Positions 32,416 through 42,097 are shown, counted from the stretch's first letter. The stretch: 64,000 nt of DNA from Lichenicola sp964247735 (GCA_964247735.1 CAXTVS010000006.1:1-64000), one strand, 5' to 3'. Notes: a model not told the origin generated them from the sequence alone. Numbers and translations: made by a program.

Positions 32416-33320
32416 GCCGCCCGGTCTCCCAGCGCCGCCTGCACCTCCGCCATGGTCGGGATGCCGGTCTGCGCGCCGTGCCGGGTGCAGCACAGCGATC
32501 CGGCCGCCACGCCGTGCCGCAGCCCCACCTCCAGCCCGAGCCCCCGCTCCAGGGCGGCCGCCACGTAGCCGGTGAAGCTGTCGCCGGCGGCGGTGCTGTC
32601 GACCACCGGGACCGCCAGCGCCGGAGCGTGACGGCGCACGCCCCGGTCCCACAGCACCGCACCGCCGCCGCCGAGCGTCACCACGGTGGCGCAGCCATGC
32701 GCCTCGTGCACCAGGCGCGCGATCCGCTCCGGATCGGTTTGGTCGAGACCGGTCGCGGCGGCGATCGCCTCCGCCTCGGTCTCGTTGACCACCAGCAGGT
32801 CCAGCGACGCCAGCACGGCCGCCGGCACCGCGGCCGCCGGCGCCGCGTTCAGCACCACCCGCGCCCCGCGCTCCCGCGCCAGCCGCACGGCCGCGAAGGT
32901 CTCGGCTGCCGGCAGCTCGCATTGCAGCAGCAGCACGTCGCCGCCGCCGAACCCGCACGCCTCCAGCTGCGACACCGCCGTGTGCCGGTTGGCGCTGGAC
33001 GCGGCGATCACGGTGTTCTCGCCTGCGTCGTCCACCGTGATCAGGCAGGTTCCCGTCGGCGTCGCCACCGTCCGCACGTGCCGGAGATCGACCCCCGCCT
33101 CCTGCAGCAGCGAGGTCGCCACCAGGCCGGACGCGTCGTCGCCCCGGGTCGCCACCAGCGCCACCGCGGCGCCGGCGCGCGCCGCCGCCAGCGCCTGGTT
33201 GGCGCCCTTGGTCCCGGGCACCACGTCGTAGCCGTCGCAGCCGATCGTCTCGCCCGGCCGCGGAAAGCGCGGCACGCGGACGACGATGTCCACGCCGATC
33301 GCACCGAACACGACGATCAC
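32412..33320 (-). CDS. PfkB-family sugar kinase (ribokinase-like)
   Basis: This 302-residue kinase has VFGAIGVDIVVRVPRFPRPG at the start, GYDVVPGTKGANQALAAAR (sugar site), and VPVVDSTAAGDSFTGYVAAA, where the aspartate of AAGD is the catalytic base. The usual DTTGAGD is DSTAAGD here, a mild variant. It should phosphorylate a sugar, such as ribose or a ketose, taken up by the adjacent ABC system. It lies 34 bases after the binding-protein gene and overlaps the regulator gene by four bases. Confidence 0.9.
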   Translation of the reverse strand: MIVVFGAIGVDIVVRVPRFPRPGETIGCDGYDVVPGTKGANQALAAARAGAAVALVATRGDDASGLVATSLLQEAGVDLRHVRTVATPTGTCLITVDDAGENTVIAASSANRHTAVSQLEACGFGGGDVLLLQCELPAAETFAAVRLARERGARVVLNAAPAAAVPAAVLASLDLLVVNETEAEAIAAATGLDQTDPERIARLVHEAHGCATVVTLGGGGAVLWDRGVRRHAPALAVPVVDSTAAGDSFTGYVAAALERGLGLEVGLRHGVAAGSLCCTRHGAQTGIPTMAEVQAALGDRAA

Positions 33321-33354
33321 GCCGTTCGTCCTCCGCTGCGGTGGCCGGGGCGCG

Positions 33355-34362
33355 TCAGATGCCCTTCTGCCGGCGGGCCAGCAGCTGGTCCACGTTCTGC
33401 GGCGTCACCGGCGTCCACGGCACGTTGTAGTCCTTGGCATCGCCGTTATCCCACTTCATCTGCGGATACTGCTGCCAGATGTCCGATTCCGGCTTGAAGC
33501 TCGCCCCGTCCACCTGTCGCACCGCCACGTCGAGCGAGCCCTGTGCCTGCGCGTTGGCGTCCTGCAGGATGGACGTCATCTCGCCCGCCTTCACCGCCAG
33601 CAGCGCGTCGGTGATGCCGTCGATGCCGGCGATGGCGAAGCTGCTCACCTTCAGGTTGGCGCTCTTGATCGCCTCGATCGCGCCCAGCGCCATCTCGTCG
33701 TTCTGGCCGATGATGCCGTTGATGCGGCCGGGATAGCGCGTCAGCCAGTCGTCCATCAGCGTCTGCGCTTCCGCGCGCGACCAGTTCGCCGTCTTCATCT
33801 CCAGCACCTTGACCGACGGGCACTCCTTGAGCGCCTTCAGGTTGCCTTCGCGCCGCTGGATCTGCGCCGAGATGCCGATCGGGCCCTCGATGATGACGAC
33901 GTTGCCCTTGCAGCCGATCTTGTCGAGCACCGCCTTGGCCTCGAGGTAGCCCGAACGGGTGTCGTCGGAACCGACATAGGAGGTGAGCAGCGGGCTGTTG
34001 GCCCGGGTGTTGGTGCCGATCACCGGGATGCCGGCCTTGTGCGCCGCCTCGACCGCGGTGGCGGCGGCATCGGCGTCGATCGGCGCGAAGATGATCGCGT
34101 CGTACTTCTGGCTGATCATGGTGTCGAACTGGTTCTGCTGCACCAGCGAGTCGTAGCGCCCGTCGAACACCGTGACCTCGACGCTGCCGTTCTTGACCTC
34201 CGGGCTCTGCTTCACCGAGGCGGCCCAGAGCTGCATGAACTCGGCCTTGAGGCCATAAAGGTCGACGCCGATCTTCAGCTTCTTCGCCGGGTCGGCGTGG
34301 GCCGCGCCAAGCGTTGCGAACAGCGCGGCGGTGCCTGCGAGGCACAGGGTGCGGAAACTCAT
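33355..34362 (-). CDS. Sugar ABC transporter periplasmic binding protein
   Basis: This 335-residue type-I binding protein has a signal peptide ending at LGAAHADP. KLKIGVDLYGLKAEFMQLWAAS starts the mature domain; IIFAPIDADAAATAVEAAHKAGIPVIGTNTRA and GIIGQNDEMALGAIEAIKSA line the cleft. It binds a pentose- or polyol-like ligand for the neighbouring permease. The ATG at 34362 has GGAGAG six bases upstream; the in-frame ATG at 34377 would place that site inside the protein. The mature sequence ends with VTPQNVDQLLARRQKG. Confidence 0.88.
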   Translation of the reverse strand: MSFRTLCLAGTAALFATLGAAHADPAKKLKIGVDLYGLKAEFMQLWAASVKQSPEVKNGSVEVTVFDGRYDSLVQQNQFDTMISQKYDAIIFAPIDADAAATAVEAAHKAGIPVIGTNTRANSPLLTSYVGSDDTRSGYLEAKAVLDKIGCKGNVVIIEGPIGISAQIQRREGNLKALKECPSVKVLEMKTANWSRAEAQTLMDDWLTRYPGRINGIIGQNDEMALGAIEAIKSANLKVSSFAIAGIDGITDALLAVKAGEMTSILQDANAQAQGSLDVAVRQVDGASFKPESDIWQQYPQMKWDNGDAKDYNVPWTPVTPQNVDQLLARRQKGI

Positions 34363-34415
34363 CGTGTTCTCTCCCATGGTGACGGCCGGCTTGGCTGCCG
34401 GCGTCTTCGGTGTTG

Positions 34416-35423
34416 TCAGTGGGCCTCGCCGCGTCGCGCGGAATCGAGCATCACGGCGCCGACGATCATCAGCCCCTTGAAGATCTGCTGGTAGTTGGAG
34501 TCGACGCCGAGCAGGTCGAGCCCGTTGTTCATCACCCCGATGATCAGCGCGCCGAACAGCGTGCCGGTGACGCCGCCGACGCCGCCGGACAGGCTGGTGC
34601 CGCCGATCACCACCGCCGCGATCGCGTCCAGCTCGTAGGAGATGCCGGCCTGCGTCAGGCCCGAGCCGGTGCGCGCCGCGAGCATGATCCCGGCCAGCGC
34701 CGCGAGGCCGCCGGAGATCAGGTACACCAGCAGCCGCACCCGCGACACGTTGATGCCGGACGAGGTCGCGGCGCGCGGGTTGCCGCCGGTGGCGTAGACG
34801 TGCCGGCCGAAGCGGGTGTAGCCCAGCACCCACCAGGCGGCCCCGAACACCACCGCCAGCACCAGGATCGGCAGCGGCACGCCGAACACTTCCGCCGTGC
34901 CGATCCAGCGGAACTGCGGCGTCAGGTTGGGGATCGGCCGGCCGCCGGCATACAGCAGGGTCAGGCCGCGCGCGGTCGACAGCATGCCCAGCGTCACCAC
35001 GAACGGCGGCACACGGAACCGGGTGACGATGCCGCCAGAGACGGCGCCGCTGGCGAGCCCCACGCCGAGCCCGACGGCGATCGCCAGCAGCGCCGGATAC
35101 GGCGCGCCAGGGATGCCGGCGATGGTCGACCGTGTCGCGAACGAGGTGGCGACGATGCCGGCAAGCGCTGCCACCGAGCCCACCGACAGGTCGATGCCGC
35201 GGGTCAGGATCACGAACGTCATGCCGATCGCCAGCACGCCGTTGATCGAGGTCTGGCGCAGAACGTTGACGATGTTGCCGACGGTGAAGAAGTAGTCCGA
35301 CACGAAGCTGAGCACGATGCACAGCGCGAAGAACGCGGTGACGATGCCGTAGCGCTTCATGTACTCCACGGCGACGCGCGCACCCGCCATCCGCCGCCCG
35401 CTGCCGATGCTGCTCGCGCTCAT
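34416..35423 (-). CDS. Sugar ABC transporter permease (RbsC-like)
   Basis: This 335-residue membrane permease has about 8-10 helices, the hallmark VILTRGIDLSVGSVAALAG, and YELDAIAAVVIGGTSLSGGVGGVTGT for ATPase contact. VYATGGNPRAATSSGINVSRVRLLVY is the cytoplasmic loop. A single permease gene here implies a homodimer, unlike the two-permease system at 25-27 kb. It lies 22 bases after the ATPase gene. Confidence 0.92.
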   Translation of the reverse strand: MSASSIGSGRRMAGARVAVEYMKRYGIVTAFFALCIVLSFVSDYFFTVGNIVNVLRQTSINGVLAIGMTFVILTRGIDLSVGSVAALAGIVATSFATRSTIAGIPGAPYPALLAIAVGLGVGLASGAVSGGIVTRFRVPPFVVTLGMLSTARGLTLLYAGGRPIPNLTPQFRWIGTAEVFGVPLPILVLAVVFGAAWWVLGYTRFGRHVYATGGNPRAATSSGINVSRVRLLVYLISGGLAALAGIMLAARTGSGLTQAGISYELDAIAAVVIGGTSLSGGVGGVTGTLFGALIIGVMNNGLDLLGVDSNYQQIFKGLMIVGAVMLDSARRGEAH

Positions 35424-35445
35424 GCCATCCCGCGTCCGTGCCTGG

Positions 35446-36927
35446 TCATGCCGCGAGATGCAGCATGGTTCGTTGATCCGCCTGGTCGCGCTCCAGGATC
35501 GCGGCGATCCGGCCCTGGCGCATCACCACGATGCGGTCGCACATGCCCAGGATTTCCTCCGCCTCGCCCGACACCATGACCACGGCGCCGCCCTTGGACG
35601 CGAACTCCGACATGATGGCGTAGATCTCGCGCTTGGCGCCGACGTCGACGCCGCGCGTCGGCTCGTCGAACAGGAACACCTTGGGCGTCGTCATGTCGAA
35701 GCGGCCGATCACCACCTTCTGCTGGTTGCCGCCGGACAGGCTGCCGACGGGAAGCCGGTCGGTCGCCGTCCTGATGCCGAAGCGCCGGATCGCCTCCGCC
35801 GCCGAGCCGGCCTCGCGCCTGCGGTCCATCACGCCGCGCGGCGACAGCGCCGGCAGCATCGCCAGGCTCAGGTTCTCGCGCACCGAGCTGGTCAGCACCA
35901 GGCCGCTCTGCTTGCGGTCCTCCGTGACCAGGGCAAGCCCCGCGTCCATCGCCGCGCGCGGCGAGGCGGCGCGGACCGGCACGGAATCCACCGTCATCCG
36001 CCCGGTCCAGCCGCGCTGCAGCCCGAACAGGCATTCCATCAGCTCCGTGCGCCCGGCGCCGAGCAGCCCGTAGAACCCCACGATCTCGCCCGCGCGCACC
36101 GTGAACGAGATGTCGCTCAGCGTGCCGGGCAGCGACAGCCCGTCCACCGCGAGCCGCGTCGCCTGGCCCGGCACGTTGGTCTTGACGTACTCGTCGCTGA
36201 GCGCGCGCCCGACGATCATGCCGATCAGCCCGGCTCGGTCGATGGCGGCGACGCGTCCGCTGGACACGTAGCGGCCGTCACGGAACACCGTGTAGTGGTC
36301 GGCAAGCTCGAAGATCTCGGTCAGGCGGTGCGACACGTAGATGATGCCCTTGCCCGCGTCGCGCAGCCGCTTCACCGCCGCGTAGAGCTGCCCGACCTCG
36401 GTCTCGCCCAGCGCCGAGGTCGGCTCGTCCATGATGATGATCCGCGCGTCGTGGCTCAGCGCCTTGGCGATCTCGACCAGCTGCATCTGCCCGATCGACA
36501 GGCTGCGCATCGCCGCACCCGGGTCGATGGCGAAGCCCAGCTGCCCCAGCAGGCGCCCCGCGTCGCGACGCATCGCCGCGAAGTCGATCCGCCCGAACGC
36601 CGCCACCGGCTCCCGGCCGAGAAAGATGTTCTCCGCCACCGACAGGTCGAGCACCGGGCTCAGCTCCTGCTCGATGATGGCGATGCCGGCCGCGAGCGCC
36701 TGCGAGGGATGGGTGAAGGCGACCGGCCTGCCGGCAACCTCGATCGTGCCGCCGTCGCGCCCCTGGATGCCCATGACGATGGACAGGAAGGTCGACTTGC
36801 CGGCGCCGTTGCCGCCGCACAGCGCGTGCACGGTGCCGGGCTCGAGCCGGAACCTGCCATCGGCTAGCGCGACCACGCCCTCGAACGACTTCGTCAGGCC
36901 GATGACGTCCAGCAACGCCGATGACAC
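35446..36927 (-). CDS. Sugar ABC transporter ATPase (RbsA-like, two domains)
   Basis: This tandem ATPase has 493 residues. The first domain has Walker A as GGNGAGKST (usually GENGAGKST), signature LSIGQMQLVEIAKAL, and Walker B IIMDEPTSALGE. The second domain has LLGAGRTELMECLFG, LSGGNQQKVVIGRF and FLFDEPTRGVDVGAK, with the catalytic glutamate kept. It is the first gene of the leftward operon. The GTG at 36927 gives the protein start SSALLDVIGLTKSFEGV; GGGGAGG lies 13 bases upstream. It faces the GH92 gene across a 360-base shared regulatory region. Confidence 0.92.
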   Translation of the reverse strand: MSSALLDVIGLTKSFEGVVALADGRFRLEPGTVHALCGGNGAGKSTFLSIVMGIQGRDGGTIEVAGRPVAFTHPSQALAAGIAIIEQELSPVLDLSVAENIFLGREPVAAFGRIDFAAMRRDAGRLLGQLGFAIDPGAAMRSLSIGQMQLVEIAKALSHDARIIIMDEPTSALGETEVGQLYAAVKRLRDAGKGIIYVSHRLTEIFELADHYTVFRDGRYVSSGRVAAIDRAGLIGMIVGRALSDEYVKTNVPGQATRLAVDGLSLPGTLSDISFTVRAGEIVGFYGLLGAGRTELMECLFGLQRGWTGRMTVDSVPVRAASPRAAMDAGLALVTEDRKQSGLVLTSSVRENLSLAMLPALSPRGVMDRRREAGSAAEAIRRFGIRTATDRLPVGSLSGGNQQKVVIGRFDMTTPKVFLFDEPTRGVDVGAKREIYAIMSEFASKGGAVVMVSGEAEEILGMCDRIVVMRQGRIAAILERDQADQRTMLHLAA

Positions 36928-37287
36928 CGGATCATGCCTCCCCAGGCGATCTTCGTCCTGTTCCGGACGGTTCGATCGGACACGGTTCGCCTCGTGCAGG
37001 TCGTCATGAAGCGCCTGCTTCCGAAAGGATGTCAACCCACCTGGACATCCGTGCAGGAGCGCCATCGCGTTTCCTGTCCGGAGGCAGGGATCCGCCTCGC
37101 GAGGCCGGTATCCGCTCCGCCTGCAGACCGGACATCACCGCTCGTGCACTATCGTGCAGGCTTGATGAACAAAACACCAGACGCGAGGGCGCGTCGCCGC
37201 GGCTTGCGGCGGTCGGCCTCCGGCCGTCATGCTCGACCACGACATCCCGCTCCGCACCTGCGGAGCAGGAGACCCGAAAGGTTGCGC
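36928..37287. other. Divergent regulatory region between the ABC operon and GH92 gene
   Basis: These 360 bases without a gene hold the promoters of both the leftward sugar operon and the rightward mannosidase. The one clear element is the inverted repeat at 37145-37158. No confident -35/-10 pair could be picked out. Confidence 0.5.
37145..37158. promoter_or_regulatory. Inverted repeat, candidate operator
   Basis: TGCAC-TATC-GTGCA is a perfect 5+5 inverted repeat in the divergent region, 130 bases before the GH92 start and 218 bases before the ABC ATPase start. The SorC-type regulator of the locus is the natural candidate to bind it. Confidence 0.35.
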
Positions 37288-39654
37288 GTGAAGCCACCGA
37301 TCCGCACGATCAACCGGCTGGTGCCGGTCATCGCCGTCCTGGGCCTGCTCGCGACGATCCCTCCGGCCGGCGCCGCGTCCCCTGCACCCGGCCCGTCCTC
37401 CACCCTTGCCGACGTCGATCCCATGATCGGCACCGGACCGGACGGCCACACCTATCCCGGTGCCACCGTGCCGTTCGGCATGGTCCAGCTCAGCCCCGAC
37501 ACCTGGATCGGCGACTTCCACCACTCGTATGCCCACGCCGCCGGCTACCGCTACGAGGACCCGACGATCCAGGGCTTCTCCCACACCCACTTCTCCGGCT
37601 CCGGCCACTCCGATCTCGGCGACGTGCTGGTCATGCCGGTCGCCGGCGCGGTGTCCCTCGATCCCGGCGACGCGGACAAGCCGGGCTCCGGCTACCGGCA
37701 GCGCTTCAGCCACGACACCGAGCATGCCGAGCCTGGCTACTACGCCGTCACCCTGTCCGATTCCGGCGTGCGTGCCGAGCTGACGGCGACGCCGCGCGTC
37801 GGCGTGCACCGCTACCGTTTCCCGGCCGGCAAGCAAGCGCACCTGCTGATCGACCTGCGGCAGAGCATCTACAACTACCCGGGCAAGGTGCTGTGGTCGC
37901 GCATGACGCTGCATCCGGACGGCAGCATCACCGGGTTCCGCGAAACCCGCGGCTGGGCGCCGGCGCGGCAGCTCTACTTCGCCATGCGCTTCTCCCGCAC
38001 CCCCACCGGCCACGCCTTTTCCGACCGCGAGCCCGGGCCGGTGCCGTATCGCGGCTTCAGGGGCCCCGGGGACGACCCGTCCGACACCGACGCCGTCGCC
38101 GGACGCGGCCTGGTCGGCGTGGTCGATTTCGGCCCGCTCGACGCCCCGCTGGTGGTGAAGGTGGCGCTGTCCTCGGTCAGCGAGGAGGGTGCCGTCGCCA
38201 ACCTCCAGGCGGAGGTGCCCGGGTACGACTTCGACCGCGTGCGCGCCGCCGCCAGCACAGCCTGGCAGCAGGCGCTGTCGTCGGTGCAGTTCGAGGCTCC
38301 CGCGCCGATGCGGCGCACGCTGGCGACCTCGCTCTACCACGCCCTGCTGGCGCCGAGCCTGTCGATGGACGTGGACAACCGCTACCGCGGCCCGGACAAC
38401 GCGGTGCACCAGGCCCGCGGCTTCACCTTCGTGTCCACCTTCTCGCTGTGGGACACCTACCGCGCCGAGCAGCCGCTGATGACGCTGATCGAGCCGGCCC
38501 GCCGCACGGTGGACGTGGTGGACAGCCTGCTCGCCTCCCGGGAGGAAAGCCCGTTCGGGATCCTGCCGATCTGGCAGTTCCAGGGCCAGGAAACCTGGTG
38601 CATGATCGGCTACCACGCGGTGCCGGAGATCGCCGACGCGATCCTGAAGAACATCCCCGGCATCGACCGGAACCGCGCGCTGGACGCCATGGTCGCCAGC
38701 GCCACCTACGCGCCGTACGGCCATCTCGGCGACTACATGCGCCTCGGCTTCGTCCCGGTGGACCACGACGACGAGGCGGTGTCCAAGACCATGGAGTACG
38801 CCTTCGACGACTGGACGATCGCGCGCACGGCACGCGCCATCGGCCGCGACCGCGTCGCCGACGCCTTCGACAGGCGCGCCCGGAACTGGCGCAACGTGTT
38901 CGACCCGGGCGTCGGCTTCGTGCGCCCGCGGCTCGCCGACGGCCGGTTCCGCGAACCGTTCGACCCGGCCCGCGCCGGCGCGGGCAGCGGCTTCACCGAG
39001 GGCGATGCGTGGCAGTACTCCTGGTACCAGCCGCAGGACGTGGGCGGCCTGATCGCGCTGCTGGGCGGCGACGACCAGCTCTCGGCCAGGCTCGACGCCA
39101 TGTTCGAGGCGAAGATCGCGCCGCACCAGTACGATGCGGTCGAGGACATGTCCGGCCTGATCGGCCAGTACGTGCACGGCAACGAGCCCAGCCACCACCT
39201 GGCCTACCTCTACGCCTATGCCGGCCAGCCCTGGCGCGGCCAGGCGCGGCTGAAGCAGATCGTCGACAGCCAGTACCGCCCGGCGCCGGACGGGCTGGTC
39301 GGCAACGACGACCTCGGCCAGATGTCGGCCTGGATGATCTTCACCGCCCTGGGCTTCTATCCCGTCGCCCCCGGCTCGGACCAGTACGTCATCGGCCGCC
39401 CGTTCGTGGACCGCGCGGTGCTGCACCTGCCCAACGGCCGGCGGTTCACCGTCAGCACCGACGGGCTGTCCGACGCCCATCCCTATGTCGGCCGGGTCAT
39501 CCTCGACGGCACGCCGCTGTCCCGCAGCTTCCTGCGCCACGACGAGATCATGCGTGGCGGCACCCTGCGCTTCACCATGCAGGCCACGCCGGACAAGGCC
39601 TGGGCGGTCAGGCCGGAGGACCGCCCGTTCTCGACCACGCCCTATGGCGGGTGA
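37288..39654 (+). CDS. Secreted GH92 alpha-mannosidase
   Basis: This exported glycoside hydrolase of family 92 has 788 residues. After a signal peptide (VIAVLGLLATIPPAGAAS) come the family blocks DPMIGTGPDGHTYPGATVPFGM, GFSHTHFSGSGHSDLGD and, in the (alpha/alpha)6 domain, TFSLWDTYRAEQPLMTLI, PIWQFQGQETWCMIGYH, EGDAWQYSWYQPQDVGGL, HGNEPSHHLAYLYAYAG and GNDDLGQMSAWMIFTALGFYP. GH92 enzymes are calcium-dependent exo-alpha-mannosidases. The presence of the QDVGG and GNDDLGQMSAW blocks suggests an active enzyme. The GTG at 37288 has GAAAGG six bases upstream. It would free mannose from glycans in the periplasm or outside; whether the divergent ABC system takes up its product is untested. Confidence 0.93.
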   Translation: MKPPIRTINRLVPVIAVLGLLATIPPAGAASPAPGPSSTLADVDPMIGTGPDGHTYPGATVPFGMVQLSPDTWIGDFHHSYAHAAGYRYEDPTIQGFSHTHFSGSGHSDLGDVLVMPVAGAVSLDPGDADKPGSGYRQRFSHDTEHAEPGYYAVTLSDSGVRAELTATPRVGVHRYRFPAGKQAHLLIDLRQSIYNYPGKVLWSRMTLHPDGSITGFRETRGWAPARQLYFAMRFSRTPTGHAFSDREPGPVPYRGFRGPGDDPSDTDAVAGRGLVGVVDFGPLDAPLVVKVALSSVSEEGAVANLQAEVPGYDFDRVRAAASTAWQQALSSVQFEAPAPMRRTLATSLYHALLAPSLSMDVDNRYRGPDNAVHQARGFTFVSTFSLWDTYRAEQPLMTLIEPARRTVDVVDSLLASREESPFGILPIWQFQGQETWCMIGYHAVPEIADAILKNIPGIDRNRALDAMVASATYAPYGHLGDYMRLGFVPVDHDDEAVSKTMEYAFDDWTIARTARAIGRDRVADAFDRRARNWRNVFDPGVGFVRPRLADGRFREPFDPARAGAGSGFTEGDAWQYSWYQPQDVGGLIALLGGDDQLSARLDAMFEAKIAPHQYDAVEDMSGLIGQYVHGNEPSHHLAYLYAYAGQPWRGQARLKQIVDSQYRPAPDGLVGNDDLGQMSAWMIFTALGFYPVAPGSDQYVIGRPFVDRAVLHLPNGRRFTVSTDGLSDAHPYVGRVILDGTPLSRSFLRHDEIMRGGTLRFTMQATPDKAWAVRPEDRPFSTTPYGG

Positions 39655-39750
39655 CGCAGCACCGCCAGGCGGTCACGGGATCGCCCCGGGCCGGCGCGTT
39701 GCCGGCGATGCCGCGACCGGGACGCCGGCCGGCGACCCGTCGCCATCCGC

Positions 39751-40566
39751 TCAGCCCGGCCCGGCGGCGATCCGGCAGGCATGGTCCTCCAGCTCCTCGC
39801 CGGAACCGGGACCGAGCCTGATCGCGGGCGGGATGGTGACCGACAGCGGCCCGGACGTCCCGTCCAGCAGCACGAAGCCGGGCCGTCCGTCCCGCTCCGC
39901 GCCGACCAGCACCAGGGTATGTCGCCCCATCTCGGCCGCCGGATCGGCGAGCGAGGCGGCGAGCAGGCGGAACGGGTTCGCGTCCGGCGTGTCGCCCGGC
40001 AGCCAGACGGCGCGATACCGGTGCCCCGCCAGGCGCACCGGAAGGTCCTGCCACCGGCCGTCGAGCAGCCCCGGGACCGGACCGAGGGCGGCGCGGACGT
40101 CCGGACGGATGCAGTCCACGTGGATGTGCAGCTGGTCCTGGCTGCGCCCCTCCTCGGAGTTGATCGCCAGCGCGAGGTCCTCGCGCGGCAGGGTACGGTT
40201 CAGCCGGGCGTCGACCAGCGCGGTCGCGGCCCAGGCCATGGCGAAGTAGTTCGGGGCGCCCGGCGCCAGGATCGCCGGCGACTCGATTCCGGTGATCCGC
40301 GCCGTCGGGATCAGCAGGTACTGCGTGTCGCCCCTGGCGTCCTTGAGCACGGCGCTGCCGGCCCGCTCGCCGTGCGACAGGTCCACGCTGGCGCAGGGCG
40401 CCGGACGCCCGTGCTCCTGCTGGTCCGTCACGCAGCGCCCGTGCACGATCATCCACAGCGCGTCCCGATCGTGCGCCCGGGCGGACGCGCTGGCCGCGGC
40501 GAGCCCCAGCCAGCCCAGCAGGCCCGCGAGCAGCAGTCTCCCGGGCAGCAGGCGGCGCCCCGTCAC
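39751..40566 (-). CDS. cdh: CDP-diacylglycerol diphosphatase
   Basis: This 271-residue membrane-anchored pyrophosphatase splits CDP-diacylglycerol into CMP and phosphatidate. After an N-terminal signal/anchor (LLPGRLLLAGLLGWLGLAAASASARA) it has LWMIVHGRCVTDQ, YLLIPTARITGIESPAIL and the HIT-like catalytic block GRSQDQLHIHVDCIRP. FRLLAASLADPAAEMGRHTLVLVG is the closing family block. Its GTG overlaps the ppx stop by four bases, so this phospholipid enzyme is coupled to polyphosphate metabolism here, which is unusual. Confidence 0.85.
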   Translation of the reverse strand: MTGRRLLPGRLLLAGLLGWLGLAAASASARAHDRDALWMIVHGRCVTDQQEHGRPAPCASVDLSHGERAGSAVLKDARGDTQYLLIPTARITGIESPAILAPGAPNYFAMAWAATALVDARLNRTLPREDLALAINSEEGRSQDQLHIHVDCIRPDVRAALGPVPGLLDGRWQDLPVRLAGHRYRAVWLPGDTPDANPFRLLAASLADPAAEMGRHTLVLVGAERDGRPGFVLLDGTSGPLSVTIPPAIRLGPGSGEELEDHACRIAAGPG

Positions 40567-42092
40567 GCGGTGGCGATCTCCGGCGGCAGCCCGACCGCCT
40601 GCGCCAGCCGGTCGAGCCGGCGGCTGACGCTCTCCCCGTTGATCATGCCGCGCTCCCCCGCCAGGCGCAGCACCAGCCGCCCGCCGTCCAGCGTCAGGCT
40701 GGTGCCGGCCAGCAGGTCCGGCACGCCTGCGCACAGCGAGTAGGCCAGGCGCAGCGCCAGCCCCAGCACCTCGGCGCGGCGGAAGGCGGGGATCTCCAGC
40801 AGGCGCCTGGCCGGCTGCAGGAACGGCTGGTCGAGCTCGGTCTCGTAGCGCATCGCCAGGGTGAGGGCGAGAAAGGCGCGGGTCGGATGGTCGAACGCGA
40901 CGCCCGGCTGGCGCAGCACGCGCAGGAAGGTCTGCTCGGCGCGGTATTCCGGATGGTCCAGCGCGCCGCTGTCGGACATCCAGCAGGCGCTGACGCGCAG
41001 CCGCCGTTGCGCCGCGGTCTCGCCGCCCAGCACGCCCCCGCCTGGCTGGGCGAACAGCGGGTCGGTCCAGGCCACCAGCGCCGGCGGCAGGGCGGTGCTG
41101 CGTCCGAGCTGCTCGGCCATCTCGCGCGACGCCGCTTCCAGCGGGTCCTGCCCCATCACCTCCGGCGCCACGTGGCGCATGAACCAGCCCTCGCGCACCC
41201 CGTCGACGCAGAACATCACCCGGTCCGGGCCCATGCGCCGCAGCAGCCGGCGCAGCACGATCGCGGCGTAGGGCAGGTCCTCCAGGCGCTTGCGCGGCGC
41301 CCCCGGCATGCGCTCCAGGGTCCGCCTGCTGGAGCCCATGATCCAGCCGGTCATCTCGCGCGCCTCGTCGGCGGCCAGCTCGTAATGGTGCACGATGTTG
41401 AGCGGATAGAAGGTGCGCGCGATCTGCAGCCGGGCCAGGGCACGGAACGCGCCGCCGACCAGGTACAGCGTGCGGCCGCCCTGTCCGCGCAGCCAGTCCA
41501 CGCCGCCGAGGTCCTGCTCCACCAGCGCGCGCGCCCGCTCCAGGTCGCCGCCGGCCCGGTCGCTCAGGCGGATCACGCCGAGCTTCAGCGTCTGCGCGCG
41601 CCGCTTGCTCCCGCCCTGCACCCGCACCAGCTCCAGCGAGCCGCCGCCGATGTCGGCCACCGTGCCGTCGGCGTCCGGAAGGCCGCACAGCACGCCGGTG
41701 GCGGCGTAGTCCGCCTCCTCCTCGCCGGACAGGATGCGGATCGGCACTCCCGGCATGATCCCGCGCAGCTGCTCGACGAAGGCGGCGCCGTTGCTGGCGT
41801 CGCGCACCGCGGCCGTCGCCAGCACCTCGAACGGGTCGGCACGCAGGCTGAGCGCCACCGCGTGGAAGCGGCGCATCAGCGCCAGCGCCTGCACCACCCC
41901 GTCCGGGTTGAGCAGCCCGGTGGTCTCCAGCCCGCGCCCCAGCCGCACCACCGCCTTCTCGTTGAAGATGGTGACCGGGTTGCGCGCCTTGCCCTCGAAC
42001 ACCACCAGCCGCACCGAGTTGGAGCCGAGATCGACCACCGCGGCGCGCGGCGCCCTGGCCTGCGCGGCGGGAACGGCGGAGGCGCTGCTCAT
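40563..42092 (-). CDS. ppx: Exopolyphosphatase (Ppx/GppA family)
   Basis: This 509-residue enzyme removes phosphate from the end of polyphosphate chains (or pppGpp). The actin-like ATPase fold shows AAVVDLGSNSVRLVVFEG, VLATAAVRDASNGA, ILSGEEEADYAATGVL with the catalytic glutamate and GTVADIGGGSLELVRV. A C-terminal HD-like helical domain follows (from about residue 320). The ATG at 42092 has GGAGG nine bases upstream. It directly follows ppk (5 bases) as in many bacteria, letting the cell both make and break polyphosphate. Confidence 0.92.
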   Translation of the reverse strand: MSSASAVPAAQARAPRAAVVDLGSNSVRLVVFEGKARNPVTIFNEKAVVRLGRGLETTGLLNPDGVVQALALMRRFHAVALSLRADPFEVLATAAVRDASNGAAFVEQLRGIMPGVPIRILSGEEEADYAATGVLCGLPDADGTVADIGGGSLELVRVQGGSKRRAQTLKLGVIRLSDRAGGDLERARALVEQDLGGVDWLRGQGGRTLYLVGGAFRALARLQIARTFYPLNIVHHYELAADEAREMTGWIMGSSRRTLERMPGAPRKRLEDLPYAAIVLRRLLRRMGPDRVMFCVDGVREGWFMRHVAPEVMGQDPLEAASREMAEQLGRSTALPPALVAWTDPLFAQPGGGVLGGETAAQRRLRVSACWMSDSGALDHPEYRAEQTFLRVLRQPGVAFDHPTRAFLALTLAMRYETELDQPFLQPARRLLEIPAFRRAEVLGLALRLAYSLCAGVPDLLAGTSLTLDGGRLVLRLAGERGMINGESVSRRLDRLAQAVGLPPEIATA

Positions 42093-42097
42093 GGCGA

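Noticed and set aside
37135..39540. About 800-codon minus-strand open frame opposite GH92
   Set aside because: The same shadow effect. The plus strand encodes all GH92 blocks; the antisense product has no family features.
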